From positions 1 to 57,170 of the forward strand of contig CANFOW010000007.1 of assembly GCA_947448865.1 (NCBI GenBank): a stretch of 57,170 nt of DNA, written 5' to 3'. Shown piece after piece: positions 25,088 through 34,085 of this stretch. Origin of the DNA: Actinomycetota bacterium. GTDB lineage: Bacteria; Actinomycetota; Actinomycetes; S36-B12; UBA5976. Numbering within the stretch: the stretch's first letter is position 1; each line of letters opens with the position of its first letter. Made by a program: the position numbers and the translations under genes. Under the pieces are notes generated by a model. It was given only the letters and a program-made list of their open reading frames with translations. It was not told the DNA's origin and ran no database searches.

Positions 25088-26461
25088 GAAATCCGCTTGG
25101 GCATCGAGGCCATGAGGTGTGCGATTAACTAACCGCACGTTACCGCCGCCTAACGTAACGAGACGTTCAACAATGGCAAGCCCCAAACCGCTGCCTTCTT
25201 TATCGCTACGTGCGCGCCAAAAACGATTGAACGCTTTTTCGAGATCTTCTTGCGGCATACCCGGACCCTGATCCATCACATGCAATGTTGAAAAACGATT
25301 TCCGTAGCTGATGTCCAATGCGATCACAGAGTTATCAGGAACAATTTCTAAAGCATTGTCGATGTAGTTATCTATGACTTGCTCGACTGCATTTTCGACC
25401 GCAGTAATTCGTGCGACTTTTGTTGGAATGACAGTGATGACAATTCCTCTGTCGCTGGCAAGTGCCTCCCAGCTTTCCGCCCGTTCGCGCACAATTTTGC
25501 ACAAATCAACGGTCACCAAAGTTGGATTGTCGTGAGCATCGGCCCGACTCAGAACCAGTAGACCCTCAACGAGACGCTGTAAGCGCTCAGCTTCATCTGT
25601 GGCGGCTTCAATACGTTCTGAAGCACCATGTGGGTCCGTGTCAATAAGTTCGGCAGCTCGCTCGAGTCTCAATTGCAACGCAGTCAAGGGCGTGCGTAAT
25701 TGATGTGAAGCATCAGCAGCAAAGGCACGTTGTTGCGAGAGCAAACGAGTCAAACTGTCTGACATTTCATTGAATGAGCGAGCAAGGGCACGAATTTCGT
25801 GTGTGCCCTCATCCTCGTTTGCACGTACAGACAAATTGCCTTTTGTGAATTCGTCAGTGATTGTTTCGAGGTCTTTAATCCTTCGTGAGATTGCGTTAGC
25901 GAGTAATACAGCAACCATGATCGCAATGAGCAACGTTATGCCCGCGACGGTGGCAAGTCCCAAGATGCGCTGATTGACCGTGGCATCAACTTGCGACGCT
26001 GGGTAGGTAATGCGTACAACTCCGAGTTGGTCCGTGCCAAAGAAAATTGGTACCGCAACATAAAGCAGTTCGGTTTGCGTTGTTGTAGAGAATCGACGGC
26101 CGCTTGTTACTTGTCCAGTAAGGGACTTTTGAATTTCTGGCCTACTTAAATAGCTAGTACCGGCCATAGACGGAATTTCAGTATCAGCAACGACAACGCC
26201 GTTGAGATCAACAACTACTACGCGAGCGCCTTTAAGAATCTGGTATCGGTCAAGGTCTGTTTGCAAAATATCTAAATTGTCCACCGTCGGATCGTTCAAC
26301 GAATCAAGCGCCTTATCTGAAAGCAAGAAAGCGTCACGTTCAAGTGCGGTGTAGATGCGGTCAGTTTCAACCGTTCGCAGATAACCAGCAAGCGGAATGT
26401 CCTGAACAAGTAACACGATGAGCGTTAAGCCCACTAATGCTGCTGCAAGTAAACGTTTCAC
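25076..26461 (-). CDS. Membrane sensor histidine kinase
   Basis: 461 residues from GTG, overlapping the regulator stop by 4 bp. It has an N-terminal membrane segment (about 3-25), an extracytoplasmic sensor region (about 28-165), a second membrane segment (about 170-192) and a HAMP domain. The dimerisation box ADASHQLRTPLTALQLRLE carries phospho-His253. The ATPase domain has VIDNYIDNALEIV, DQGPGMPQEDL and GSGLGLAIVERLV. It phosphorylates the adjacent OmpR-type regulator. Divergence from the ApbE/oxidoreductase genes suggests redox or envelope sensing, which is inference. Confidence 0.93.
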   Translation of the reverse strand: MKRLLAAALVGLTLIVLLVQDIPLAGYLRTVETDRIYTALERDAFLLSDKALDSLNDPTVDNLDILQTDLDRYQILKGARVVVVDLNGVVVADTEIPSMAGTSYLSRPEIQKSLTGQVTSGRRFSTTTQTELLYVAVPIFFGTDQLGVVRITYPASQVDATVNQRILGLATVAGITLLIAIMVAVLLANAISRRIKDLETITDEFTKGNLSVRANEDEGTHEIRALARSFNEMSDSLTRLLSQQRAFAADASHQLRTPLTALQLRLERAAELIDTDPHGASERIEAATDEAERLQRLVEGLLVLSRADAHDNPTLVTVDLCKIVRERAESWEALASDRGIVITVIPTKVARITAVENAVEQVIDNYIDNALEIVPDNSVIALDISYGNRFSTLHVMDQGPGMPQEDLEKAFNRFWRARSDKEGSGLGLAIVERLVTLGGGNVRLVNRTPHGLDAQADFLNA

Positions 26462-27132
26462 GAGGTAGAGACAGTGAGCCTAAAGCCAACGCCGCGAACT
26501 GCTTCTATCCAGTCTTGATTGCCAAGTTTTTTGCGCAATGCAGCAACGTGGGCATCTACAGTTTTTGTCGTTCCATACCAGTTGGTATCCCACACTTCGC
26601 TCATAATGTCGTTACGTCGGAAAACGGCGCCAGGATCATTTGCCAAATAGGCCAACAAATCAAATTCTTTTGGAGTGAGATAAACCTCTTGGCCATTAAC
26701 GTGGACTTTTTGTTGACGGCGGTCAATGCTGATTGGGCCGATTTCTTGAGTTCCAGCTGGTGTATCAGGCTGGGAAGAGGTTCTACGGTAAACAGCTTTA
26801 ATACGGGCGACTAATTCCCGCATGCCAAAAGGCTTGACCATGTAATCATCGGCGCCGAACTCGAGAGCAAGCACTCGATCAATTTCTTCGCTGCGGGCAC
26901 TCAAAATAATGATGGGAGTCTGATGAGATTGACGGATAGTGCGACACACGTCCTGACCGTCCATGTCAGGTAAACCAAGGTCGAGCAGAATCAAGTCAAA
27001 TGGTGCACTTGCGGCGCTGGCAATTGCCTGTTTGCCGTTATCGACATGGGTGACCTTAAATCCGGCGTTGACTAGTCCGTCTAAAACACCGGCTGCAACA
27101 GAGGGGTCATCTTCGACCAAAAGTATGTTCAC
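26458..27132 (-). CDS. OmpR/PhoB-family response regulator
   Basis: 224 residues from GTG. The receiver domain contains VEDDP, the phospho-acceptor Asp51 in ILLDLGLPDMDG, ILSAR and DYMVKPFG. The C-terminal winged helix shows VYLTPKEFDLLAYLANDPG and TVDAHVAALRKKLG, diagnostic of OmpR-type DNA-binding domains. It faces the exported-protein/apbE operon across a 130-bp divergent promoter region, so it is likely to regulate that operon and itself. Confidence 0.94.
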   Translation of the reverse strand: MNILLVEDDPSVAAGVLDGLVNAGFKVTHVDNGKQAIASAASAPFDLILLDLGLPDMDGQDVCRTIRQSHQTPIIILSARSEEIDRVLALEFGADDYMVKPFGMRELVARIKAVYRRTSSQPDTPAGTQEIGPISIDRRQQKVHVNGQEVYLTPKEFDLLAYLANDPGAVFRRNDIMSEVWDTNWYGTTKTVDAHVAALRKKLGNQDWIEAVRGVGFRLTVSTS

Positions 27133-27250
27133 CCCCTTATATTGCTGTAAAAATGGCTAAGATTTCGCACCTAGCCCGTTTTATACGAATATTGGATAAA
27201 TCAGGTGGTTTATTGGGAGACGATGTGGTTTTCCTTGTAAGAAGCAAAGG

Positions 27251-27256
27251 TACTTT
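27251..27256 (+). promoter_or_regulatory. -10 box (TACTTT) of the leaderless exported-protein operon
   Basis: TACTTT is followed by six bases and the ATG at 27263. The surrounding 27133-27262 interval is the divergent control region shared with the response-regulator gene. Confidence 0.55.
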
Positions 27257-27262
27257 GAAGAC

Positions 27263-27643
27263 ATGAGATCACGAGTAACTACAGCAGTATCCCTAGCCGG
27301 CGTTTTAATTGCAGGTGTCGCAGCCGCAGCAGTCAACACTCAGGCTTTGCAGTCCCGCGCCGCCGCCACATCAGGCGATGCTACGACCTCCTTGTCGGTT
27401 AACTCCGATCCAATTTCAAGCGCAGCACCAGTTGCCACTGATGTTGCTACACCAGATCCAATCGTGAGCGATGTCCCAGTTCCTGACGTCACTGTCGCAT
27501 CGGTTCTGACGGATAACTCTGCGAGCACTCCTGTAAAGAAGAAGCCAGTTAAGAAGACTCCAACTGCAAGTCCTACCTCATCATCGAATTATTCCGGTGG
27601 CGACGACGGTGAAGGTGATGATGAGGGCGAAGACGATGACTAA
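27263..27643 (+). CDS. Small exported/anchored Ser/Thr/Pro-rich protein with acidic tail, unknown
   Basis: 126 residues. An N-terminal signal-like helix (RSRVTTAVSLAGVLIAGVAA) is followed by a disordered Ser/Thr/Asp/Pro/Val-rich region, a Lys-Pro cluster (VKKKPVKKTPT) and a very acidic Gly/Asp/Glu end (GGDDGEGDDEGEDDD). No cysteines and no FMN-binding domain are visible. First gene of an operon with apbE and the ferredoxin-type oxidoreductase; it overlaps the next gene by 8 bp. It could be a metal-binding or spacer protein; no function can be claimed. Confidence 0.65.
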   Translation: MRSRVTTAVSLAGVLIAGVAAAAVNTQALQSRAAATSGDATTSLSVNSDPISSAAPVATDVATPDPIVSDVPVPDVTVASVLTDNSASTPVKKKPVKKTPTASPTSSSNYSGGDDGEGDDEGEDDD

Positions 27644-28166
27644 TCCATTCCGTCGTAAGCCGCATCCAGCGCGTGCATCTCGGATATTCACAGCTGGCCT
27701 CTCGCTGACTGCGTTCCTGTCGATGATTGCCAGTTTCTCTTGGAACACTCACTTAGCTGATTTAGCTGCTGCATCGCAGCCTGATGTGACGGACGCAGCG
27801 ACACCTGCAGTAATTGATTCAACGGCTCCTGCAGCCACGTCGCCTGCTATTCCGTCAGCGAATCCATCACCCTCGCAGTCAGCCTCTGGTATTAGTCCAG
27901 CAACGCCAGCTAAGAAAACCGTGAAGAAAAGTACGAAGTCAACTAAGACCACAACCGGTGGATCAACGTCGACAAGCGGTGGAACTTCTGGTGGCGGTAC
28001 AACAACTACTCCTACTACGGCACCAACACCTGCCACAACAGTGAGCTATACCTGCATTTCCGATGGCAGTCACAGTGGTAAGAAATCCAATTTCACAGTG
28101 CAGCATGTCAGTAAGTCAAAGTGCGCTTCCTATGCAAGATGGGGTTACAACTGGGTGCAGGTGTAA
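27636..28166 (+). CDS. Exported low-complexity protein with a short cysteine-pair C-terminal module, unknown
   Basis: 176 residues from ATG 27636, inside the preceding gene's last codons. A basic N-terminus leads to a hydrophobic helix (about 18-38). A long Ala/Ser/Thr/Pro-rich linker with a Lys-Thr stretch, then Gly/Thr repeats, ends in a compact 40-residue module with two cysteines (YTCISDGSHSG and SKSKCASYARWGY). The layout is anchor-linker-small domain. Position suggests it works with ApbE and the oxidoreductase, in the place where related loci carry an FMN-binding protein. I do not recognise the C-terminal module. Confidence 0.65.
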   Translation: MTNPFRRKPHPARASRIFTAGLSLTAFLSMIASFSWNTHLADLAAASQPDVTDAATPAVIDSTAPAATSPAIPSANPSPSQSASGISPATPAKKTVKKSTKSTKTTTGGSTSTSGGTSGGGTTTTPTTAPTPATTVSYTCISDGSHSGKKSNFTVQHVSKSKCASYARWGYNWVQV

Positions 28167-28172
28167 GTTCAC

Positions 28173-29135
28173 TTGCCCTCCCATTTCGACTTGTCGGGAA
28201 TTGCGCGCGACTCAGTTAACTCAGTTTTTCCAGGGATTGATTTATATAAAATCGATTTCTTTGCAATGGGCTCCAAGTGCTTCATCATCGTGGCGGACAA
28301 GTCAATCGACATGCTTGACGAATTGCATCACAAAGTTGATCAGCTTGAGAATTATTGGTCTCGCTTCAAAAGCACTAGCGAACTTATGCTCGCGAATAAT
28401 GCGCATGGAAATGTTCAGCATGTAAGTCCGGACACAATTCGCCTGATACAAGAAATGCAATTCGGTTATCGATTAACTAACGGTGTATTTAATCCGGGTC
28501 AATTGCATGCCACTATCGAACACGGATTTGCACAAAGCAAAGTTGATTCATTAGACACATCAGTGCTGAGCAACGGGAACATCCAAGTGCTAACGGTTCT
28601 TGATGTCGTCGTTAACGCTGACGAGAGCACAATCGTGATACCCAAGGGACTGGCGCTGGATGCTGGAGGAATTGGCAAAGGACTTGCCGCTGATATCACG
28701 GCAGATTTAGCTATTCAGTTAGGTGCCCAAGGAACAGCCGTGTTCATTGGTGGTGAAGTATGTGTTCGCGGAATCGCACCTGGTGATCAAGGTTGGACAA
28801 TTGGCGTTTCGAGTCCACAGAATCCAAGTATTTATCTGGATGTCTTGGCCCTACATGACGGCGGTGTTGCTACCTCAGGTCCGCGTGGCTGGACAAATAT
28901 CCGGGGTGAAAGTCACATCATTGACCCAAGGACAAACCAACCCGCACAGTGCAGTATCGCGCAAGCAACAGTTGTTGCATCGACTTCGACTCACGCGGAA
29001 GTACTCACAAAACTATGCATGCTTTTGCCAATTGATGATGCGTTGAGCGAAATTGAGCGTCTTGGAGCCGATGCACTATTAGTGGACGATAAGTTGAACA
29101 GGTACGAGACCGTAGGTTGGGAGAATTTCGTCTAA
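28173..29135 (+). CDS. apbE: FAD:protein FMN transferase (ApbE family)
   Basis: 320 residues from TTG. ApbE features: FFAMGSKCFIIV near the N-terminus, the LDAGGIGKGLAADITADL flavin-binding segment, GVATSGPRGWTNIRGESHI and IIDPRTNQPA. The enzyme covalently attaches FMN from FAD to Thr/Ser of target proteins. No signal peptide is seen, so it would act in the cytoplasm or modify proteins before export. It overlaps the following oxidoreductase by one base (TAATG). The expected FMN_bind substrate protein is not recognisable in the operon. Confidence 0.87.
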   Translation: MPSHFDLSGIARDSVNSVFPGIDLYKIDFFAMGSKCFIIVADKSIDMLDELHHKVDQLENYWSRFKSTSELMLANNAHGNVQHVSPDTIRLIQEMQFGYRLTNGVFNPGQLHATIEHGFAQSKVDSLDTSVLSNGNIQVLTVLDVVVNADESTIVIPKGLALDAGGIGKGLAADITADLAIQLGAQGTAVFIGGEVCVRGIAPGDQGWTIGVSSPQNPSIYLDVLALHDGGVATSGPRGWTNIRGESHIIDPRTNQPAQCSIAQATVVASTSTHAEVLTKLCMLLPIDDALSEIERLGADALLVDDKLNRYETVGWENFV

Positions 29136-30658
29136 TGGATCCAATGATTTGGAACTATGTGACTCGGGCGAGCGCACTCATTGCCTGGGTATTACTTGTG
29201 ATTTCTGTGACGTGGGGAATTCTGCTTTCGACCCGCATTCTTAAACCGAATGACAATCCAGGTTGGCTTTTAGATTTACATCGCTGGGTCTCGGGTTTGG
29301 CGATGGCATTCACTGCACTGCATGTGTGGTCACTTCTGTATGACCCATTTGCGTATTTCCAGATCCCGGATTTGTTGATTCCTTTCAGAAGCTCGTACAC
29401 AGCAATTGAATCCCTTGGTCCGTGGCCAGTTGCTCTCGGTGTTATTTGTTTTTATTTGATGATTGCCGTGCAATTTACTTCACTTATGCTCAAGGCACTT
29501 CCACGACGTTTTTGGAAAGGCGTGCATTACCTGAGCTATGTCGTTGTCATGGTTGTGTCATTCCATGCAGGCTGGACAGGCACCGATACTCGAGCGTGGG
29601 TTTATCGCATTGTTGCAATTGTGTTGATCATGTTGACCACAATTGCTTTGTTTGTGCGAATACTGTTTCCCAAGTCAGCTCGAACACTGTCAGCAACAGT
29701 CGAAGGTCGCCGCCCGGCTCAGCTCAGTGAAAATCTGACGACTATGAAGATTGCGAACATCTTCACTCCGGCAACTGACATTCGTGCAATAGATTTTGTT
29801 TTACCTAATGGCGCACAATTACAAACGTGGGTTCCTGGTTCTCACATCACATTGCACTTGCCAAACGGGTTGAAGCGCCAGTACTCGCTCTGTGGTGATC
29901 CCGCAGATCGCAGCCAGTATCGAGTTGCAGTTTTGAATTCACCTAAGTCGCGCGGTGGAAGTAAGTGGATCCATGAGGAACTCAACGTTGGTGACACCAT
30001 GTCCATTTCCGGTCCACACAATCACTTTGAACTTGAACCATCATCTGAGTATTTATTTGTTGCAGGCGGAATTGGTATTACTCCGATCAAGGCAATGCTC
30101 GAGAGTCTGCCGAATCGTCGGGAATGGCGCTTGCTTTATGCCGGTCGTAGCCGTGCCTCAATGGCATTCGTAGCTGAACTTGAGCAGGCCTATCCCGGGC
30201 GCGTTACGGTACACGCCGATGACGTCATGGGTGGTCCACCTAACCTAGACGCGCTGCTAGCGGGCTTTAAGGGCGAAGTGTATGTATGTGGACCTGAGCC
30301 ACTCCTTAATGCTCTGATTGCTCGGGTGCCTGCTGATCGGCTTCACTTTGAGCGATTCAGTGCGGTTGAACGTTCAGCCGACGAACCGGCTAAACCTTAT
30401 GAAGTACGACTAGCTCGCTCACGCACGAACTTCACTGTGCAGCCAAATGAGTCGCTGCTTGATGCCATTAACTCAAATGGCGGTGCGCTGATCTCATCCT
30501 GTGGGGAAGGCGTTTGTGGAACGTGCGAAGTTCGCGTTCTCGATGGAAAACCGTTACATCTTGATTCAGTAACAAGCGATGAAGATAAAGATGAAATTGG
30601 CGTCATGTACCCATGTGTTTCTCGTTCTCGCTCGGATGTATTAACACTCGACATCTAG
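29135..30658 (+). CDS. Membrane haem / FAD-NAD(P) / 2Fe-2S oxidoreductase (ferric-reductase-like)
   Basis: 507 residues from ATG 29135. The N-terminal half has about five to six membrane helices with two histidine pairs, His49/His63 and His131/His144, spaced as in ferric-reductase-type cytochromes. A ferredoxin-NADP reductase unit follows with RQYSLCGDP for FAD and FVAGGIGITPIKAML for NAD(P). The C-terminal plant-type ferredoxin domain holds CGEGVCGTC plus a distal Cys in MYPCVS. Electrons from NAD(P)H would pass through FAD and 2Fe-2S toward haem, or in reverse. Its likely acceptor is the flavinylated partner of ApbE, not identified here. Confidence 0.9.
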   Translation: MDPMIWNYVTRASALIAWVLLVISVTWGILLSTRILKPNDNPGWLLDLHRWVSGLAMAFTALHVWSLLYDPFAYFQIPDLLIPFRSSYTAIESLGPWPVALGVICFYLMIAVQFTSLMLKALPRRFWKGVHYLSYVVVMVVSFHAGWTGTDTRAWVYRIVAIVLIMLTTIALFVRILFPKSARTLSATVEGRRPAQLSENLTTMKIANIFTPATDIRAIDFVLPNGAQLQTWVPGSHITLHLPNGLKRQYSLCGDPADRSQYRVAVLNSPKSRGGSKWIHEELNVGDTMSISGPHNHFELEPSSEYLFVAGGIGITPIKAMLESLPNRREWRLLYAGRSRASMAFVAELEQAYPGRVTVHADDVMGGPPNLDALLAGFKGEVYVCGPEPLLNALIARVPADRLHFERFSAVERSADEPAKPYEVRLARSRTNFTVQPNESLLDAINSNGGALISSCGEGVCGTCEVRVLDGKPLHLDSVTSDEDKDEIGVMYPCVSRSRSDVLTLDI

Positions 30659-30668
30659 CCAGACTAGA

Positions 30669-30674
30669 TACGCT
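30669..30674 (+). promoter_or_regulatory. -10 box (TACGCT) of the leaderless amidase gene
   Basis: TACGCT is followed by six bases and the ATG at 30681, implying the amidase has its own leaderless promoter despite lying only 22 bp after the oxidoreductase. Confidence 0.55.
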
Positions 30675-30680
30675 TATGCC

Positions 30681-31466
30681 ATGACTCGTGTGGCGTTGTT
30701 ACAGATAGATGTTTCGGATACAGAACCAGTAGATGTTCGAATCAAGCGGGTACTCGACTTAGTTGAGGGCTTGGCTGGTAAGTGCGACATTGCGGTTCTT
30801 CCTGAACTGTGGCACGTTGGCGCGTTTAATAATGCTGCGCTGCGACCACACGCAGTCTCACGTGACAGCGAACTCATCACATCTTTGCAAGCTGCTACTA
30901 AGTCAGCAGGTATCTGGCTCCATGCTGGTTCATTCGTTGAGCTTCACGATGGGGACAAGTTGTCCAACACGTCACTTGTGATTCGTCCCGATGGAACGGT
31001 CGCTGAGTTTTACCGCAAAATTCACTTGTTCGGTTTTGATCAAGGCGAAGCAATCATGCTTGAGCGTGGAGATGATGTTGTCATCGTTGACAATAGTCCA
31101 GTCGGTCGGGCAGGAATTGCCACATGTTACGACCTGCGCTTCCCAGAACTTTTCCGCGCCCAACAGGAACAAGGCGCCCAAACATTCTTGCTTTGTTCTG
31201 GCTGGCCAACTCCACGCATTAATCATTGGCGAGTGCTCATTCAAGCCCGAGCGATTGAAAACCAAGCATGGTTTATTGCATGTAATGAAGTCGGCGTGAA
31301 TGGCGATTACATCCTTGGCGGCAACTCCATGATTGTGAGTCCTCGCGGCGACATCGTGTGTGAAGCAGGAGCAACCGAAGAAATTCTCTTTGCAGATATT
31401 GATGTCGACATGGCAGACGAATGGCGCCAAAGCTTTCCAATTTTGCGCGATCGGGTAATGCGTTAA
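30681..31466 (+). CDS. Carbon-nitrogen hydrolase (nitrilase superfamily, omega-amidase/Nit-like)
   Basis: 261 residues. The catalytic triad is intact: Glu42 (VLPELW), Lys114 (FYRKIHLF) and Cys150 (IATCYDLRFPEL). RKIHLFGFD and CYDLRFPELFRAQ are typical of the Nit1/Nit2/omega-amidase branch, which hydrolyses alpha-ketoglutaramate, alpha-ketosuccinamate or deaminated glutathione. Its length (about 260) fits that branch. It converges on the copD gene with a 4-bp overlap. Confidence 0.87.
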   Translation: MTRVALLQIDVSDTEPVDVRIKRVLDLVEGLAGKCDIAVLPELWHVGAFNNAALRPHAVSRDSELITSLQAATKSAGIWLHAGSFVELHDGDKLSNTSLVIRPDGTVAEFYRKIHLFGFDQGEAIMLERGDDVVIVDNSPVGRAGIATCYDLRFPELFRAQQEQGAQTFLLCSGWPTPRINHWRVLIQARAIENQAWFIACNEVGVNGDYILGGNSMIVSPRGDIVCEAGATEEILFADIDVDMADEWRQSFPILRDRVMR

Positions 31467-33400
31467 CTATCCCGCTGATTTAAAGCAGTAAGTCTTTGGT
31501 TGTATGCGCGTAATTCCGCGTCGCCATCACGATCTGCCTGACGGTCCAGACGTTTGGCTAACTTGGTATCACTCATTGCCCATTGCACTGCAACAACCAC
31601 CATCAAGATGAGTGATGGCACTTCGCCTAATCCCCAAGCAATTCCGCCACCGTTGTAGGTATCGGTTAGTGGATTATCAATCCATGGCGGACGCACTATC
31701 GAATACCAAGCATTTCCAACGGGGACCGTCGATTGCATAAGTGCGATGGCGAAGAATGCGTGTAGAGAAATCGCCACCATGACCAGCATGAGTCGTGTCC
31801 AATGAGGAACGTGTCGAGGTGCGGGATCCACTCCAATCACAATGAATGAAAAGAGCAATCCGGAAATAAGGAAATGCACTTCCATAAACACATGTCCAAC
31901 ATGCCCTGACATCAAATTCGCAAATAGCGATGTGAAGTACATTCCGTAAAGCCCAAAAGTGAAAATGATGAGCACAATAATTGGTTGCGTAATGAAGCGG
32001 CTGTAAGTGCTGTGCAGAATGGCGAGCAACCATTCGCGGGCATTGCGATGTTCGGCCTCCCGCTGCGCTGGAAGTGCACGCAAAGCCAACGTAATTGGTG
32101 CTCCGAGCACAACAAAAATGGGAGCAATCATCGACAAAATCATGTGTTGAATCATGTGCGAGGCAAATGACACCATGGCGTACTTAGCGATACCTGCACT
32201 TGATGCCCACATAACAAGTACGAGCCCACATGTGAAAGAGACAGTTCGTAAGACTGGCCAAGAAATTGACGACGCTTTTAGTCGACGAAGCCCCATGTAA
32301 TACAAGCACAATGCCGAAACGCTGATTGACAACATGAACCACTCTGGATGCCAACCAAACAGCATTCGCATTGCACTCGGCGCAGGCGGAAACCTGAAAC
32401 CAAGAATCTCTTCAGCTGCTGAAGGTAGTTGCGTTGCAAGGCGGCTCAGCGGTGTGGCATGCAGTGCAACACCGACGCCAATCGCTAGTGCCATCACACC
32501 AACTTCGGCGCCAACAAAGCGCATGACATTTCCTTGTGCTGCAAGTGCCGCACGTACTCGGGTAGCTAAAACGGCGATAACGACAAAGAGAACAACTTTT
32601 ATCGATACCAGTTGACCGTAACCTGACCGCCACAAATCTGAGACGGCATCTAACCGGGCATAGGATGCGGCAACTCCAGACACGATGAGTGCAGAAACGG
32701 ACCACTTCGCCAGTGTTGAATAGCGTTTCACAACATCCACACTGCGACTGCGGATGTATGGGACGACTGCCCACAAGCCCCCAACCCAGAGCGACATGGA
32801 TACACCGTGTATGACCGAAGACGTAAGCGCCAATGAATGATCGCCGAGCGATGCCGAGTGGCTGTTTAGCAGCGGTGCGATAATTGCGGCCGTTGCTAAA
32901 GCTGCGATCAAGGCGACTGAATTAAGAGACACAACAAAGAGTCCGACAGCGCAAACTACAAGAGCCATAACGCTTGCGATAACAAAGCTTCTCGATGGCG
33001 GCAGAGACCACAAGTACGTACCAATAACTCCGGGGCGCATTGTGTCAGCAGCTGACAAACCTAAAACGACTGACAATGTCAAAACGCTGATCACAAACAG
33101 CAGGCCTGACCAAATCAATGACAAGCGCCCTAAATGCAATAAGCGGTCACGGCCTTCTCGAGTCACTGTGCGGTCTGATTGCGGTTCAATCATGCACAGT
33201 ACAAAAAGCCCGCCCAGTATGCGTGCACCAAGCAACGTTGCACAAAGTGATGTGATGTTAAGTGACCAAGTGATTGCTCGACCGGCATCGGGAAGCCCGG
33301 CGTCGATTGGATGCCAAGCACCGTGACCAAGTATGAGTGCAACAGTTAAACCGAATGTCGAAAGTGCAATGACTGCAATTCTCGAAATCAGATTTGACAC
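31463..33400 (-). CDS. CopD copper import domain fused to CtaG-type cytochrome c oxidase assembly protein
   Basis: 645 residues from GTG with about 14-15 hydrophobic helices. The N-terminal half (to about 310) resembles CopD, with SVIHGVSMSLWVGGLWAVVPY as the characteristic His-containing stretch. The second half resembles caa3_CtaG with WHPEWFMLS, SHMIQHMILSMIAPIFVVLG, HFLISGLLFSFIVIGVDPAPR and FHAFFAIALMQS-like segments. This fusion is common in actinobacteria and is thought to bring copper to terminal oxidases. copC lies 8 bp upstream, so the pair forms a copper-trafficking operon. Confidence 0.9.
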   Translation of the reverse strand: MSNLISRIAVIALSTFGLTVALILGHGAWHPIDAGLPDAGRAITWSLNITSLCATLLGARILGGLFVLCMIEPQSDRTVTREGRDRLLHLGRLSLIWSGLLFVISVLTLSVVLGLSAADTMRPGVIGTYLWSLPPSRSFVIASVMALVVCAVGLFVVSLNSVALIAALATAAIIAPLLNSHSASLGDHSLALTSSVIHGVSMSLWVGGLWAVVPYIRSRSVDVVKRYSTLAKWSVSALIVSGVAASYARLDAVSDLWRSGYGQLVSIKVVLFVVIAVLATRVRAALAAQGNVMRFVGAEVGVMALAIGVGVALHATPLSRLATQLPSAAEEILGFRFPPAPSAMRMLFGWHPEWFMLSISVSALCLYYMGLRRLKASSISWPVLRTVSFTCGLVLVMWASSAGIAKYAMVSFASHMIQHMILSMIAPIFVVLGAPITLALRALPAQREAEHRNAREWLLAILHSTYSRFITQPIIVLIIFTFGLYGMYFTSLFANLMSGHVGHVFMEVHFLISGLLFSFIVIGVDPAPRHVPHWTRLMLVMVAISLHAFFAIALMQSTVPVGNAWYSIVRPPWIDNPLTDTYNGGGIAWGLGEVPSLILMVVVAVQWAMSDTKLAKRLDRQADRDGDAELRAYNQRLTALNQRDS

Positions 33401-33408
33401 TCCACTAA

Positions 33409-33963
33409 CTACTTACGGTTACGGATGACAATTCCAAGCACAACGCCGAAGCCAATTCCAAGTGCAATACCGGCCCATTTCTGAACCTTTGAACCAATGC
33501 CGTCATCATTGCCCTCGGCATCATCGCCTGTAGCCGCATAGGTTGTAGGTATCGCCATGATTGGCGTCGGATTTCCACCACCACAGGAATCAACGCCACA
33601 GTTTGTGAAAGTGAACTTTCCATCTTGGACGTGTCCATCGTCGGCGGTGATGCGCCAAGCAACTGTAATTTCCCCAGGCGGCATGTCCGCTGGCCATGGA
33701 ACGCTCAGTTCCGCGCCATTCAAAGTCGCAGGATCGGTGGCAATTGGTGCGCCGGCTGAGTCACTCACTGCAATAGCGCTGCCATCGAGCAACGGAGGCT
33801 CACTAAAAGTAAGTGAAATTGTCATGGGTGGTGCTAGGACAGATGAACCATCTGCCGGGTTAGTGCTGAGCAACTCAGCATGAGCACTCGCTGAGGCAAT
33901 GGGGCCTAGTGCAACTAGCGCAGTTACAGCCAGTCCTGAGAAAAATGAACGCATCGATTTCAT
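33409..33963 (-). CDS. copC: CopC-domain copper-binding exported protein, membrane anchored
   Basis: 184 residues. A signal peptide ends at SASA-HAELL, leaving the mature His1 used by CopC/LPMO-like copper sites. The domain continues with STNPADGSS, ISLTFSEPP, and the second copper site ITADDGHVQDGKFTF (His of DGHV). A Gly/Asp-rich linker with a NCGVDSCGGGNP pair leads to a C-terminal membrane helix and basic stop-transfer (RNRK). It presumably hands copper to the CopD/CtaG fusion encoded next. Confidence 0.92.
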   Translation of the reverse strand: MKSMRSFFSGLAVTALVALGPIASASAHAELLSTNPADGSSVLAPPMTISLTFSEPPLLDGSAIAVSDSAGAPIATDPATLNGAELSVPWPADMPPGEITVAWRITADDGHVQDGKFTFTNCGVDSCGGGNPTPIMAIPTTYAATGDDAEGNDDGIGSKVQKWAGIALGIGFGVVLGIVIRNRK

Positions 33964-33969
33964 GCCTAA

Positions 33970-33975
33970 AGCGTA
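33970..33975 (-). promoter_or_regulatory. -10 box (TACGCT) of the leaderless copC operon
   Basis: On the reverse strand TACGCT is followed by six bases and ATG at 33963. Confidence 0.55.
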
Positions 33976-34085
33976 GCCCCCACATCACCTACGAGTGTTC
34001 GCGGTTGGCGAATTAGCGTGAATCTCGTGCGCTGCCCTTGGGAACAGAACACCTAATCCCTGAGAATCGCAGTTTTACGTGATCG

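Noticed and set aside
27749-28036. Reverse-strand 95-residue Val/Gly-rich ORF
   Set aside because: Antisense of the Ser/Thr/Pro linker; composition is explained by the real forward gene.
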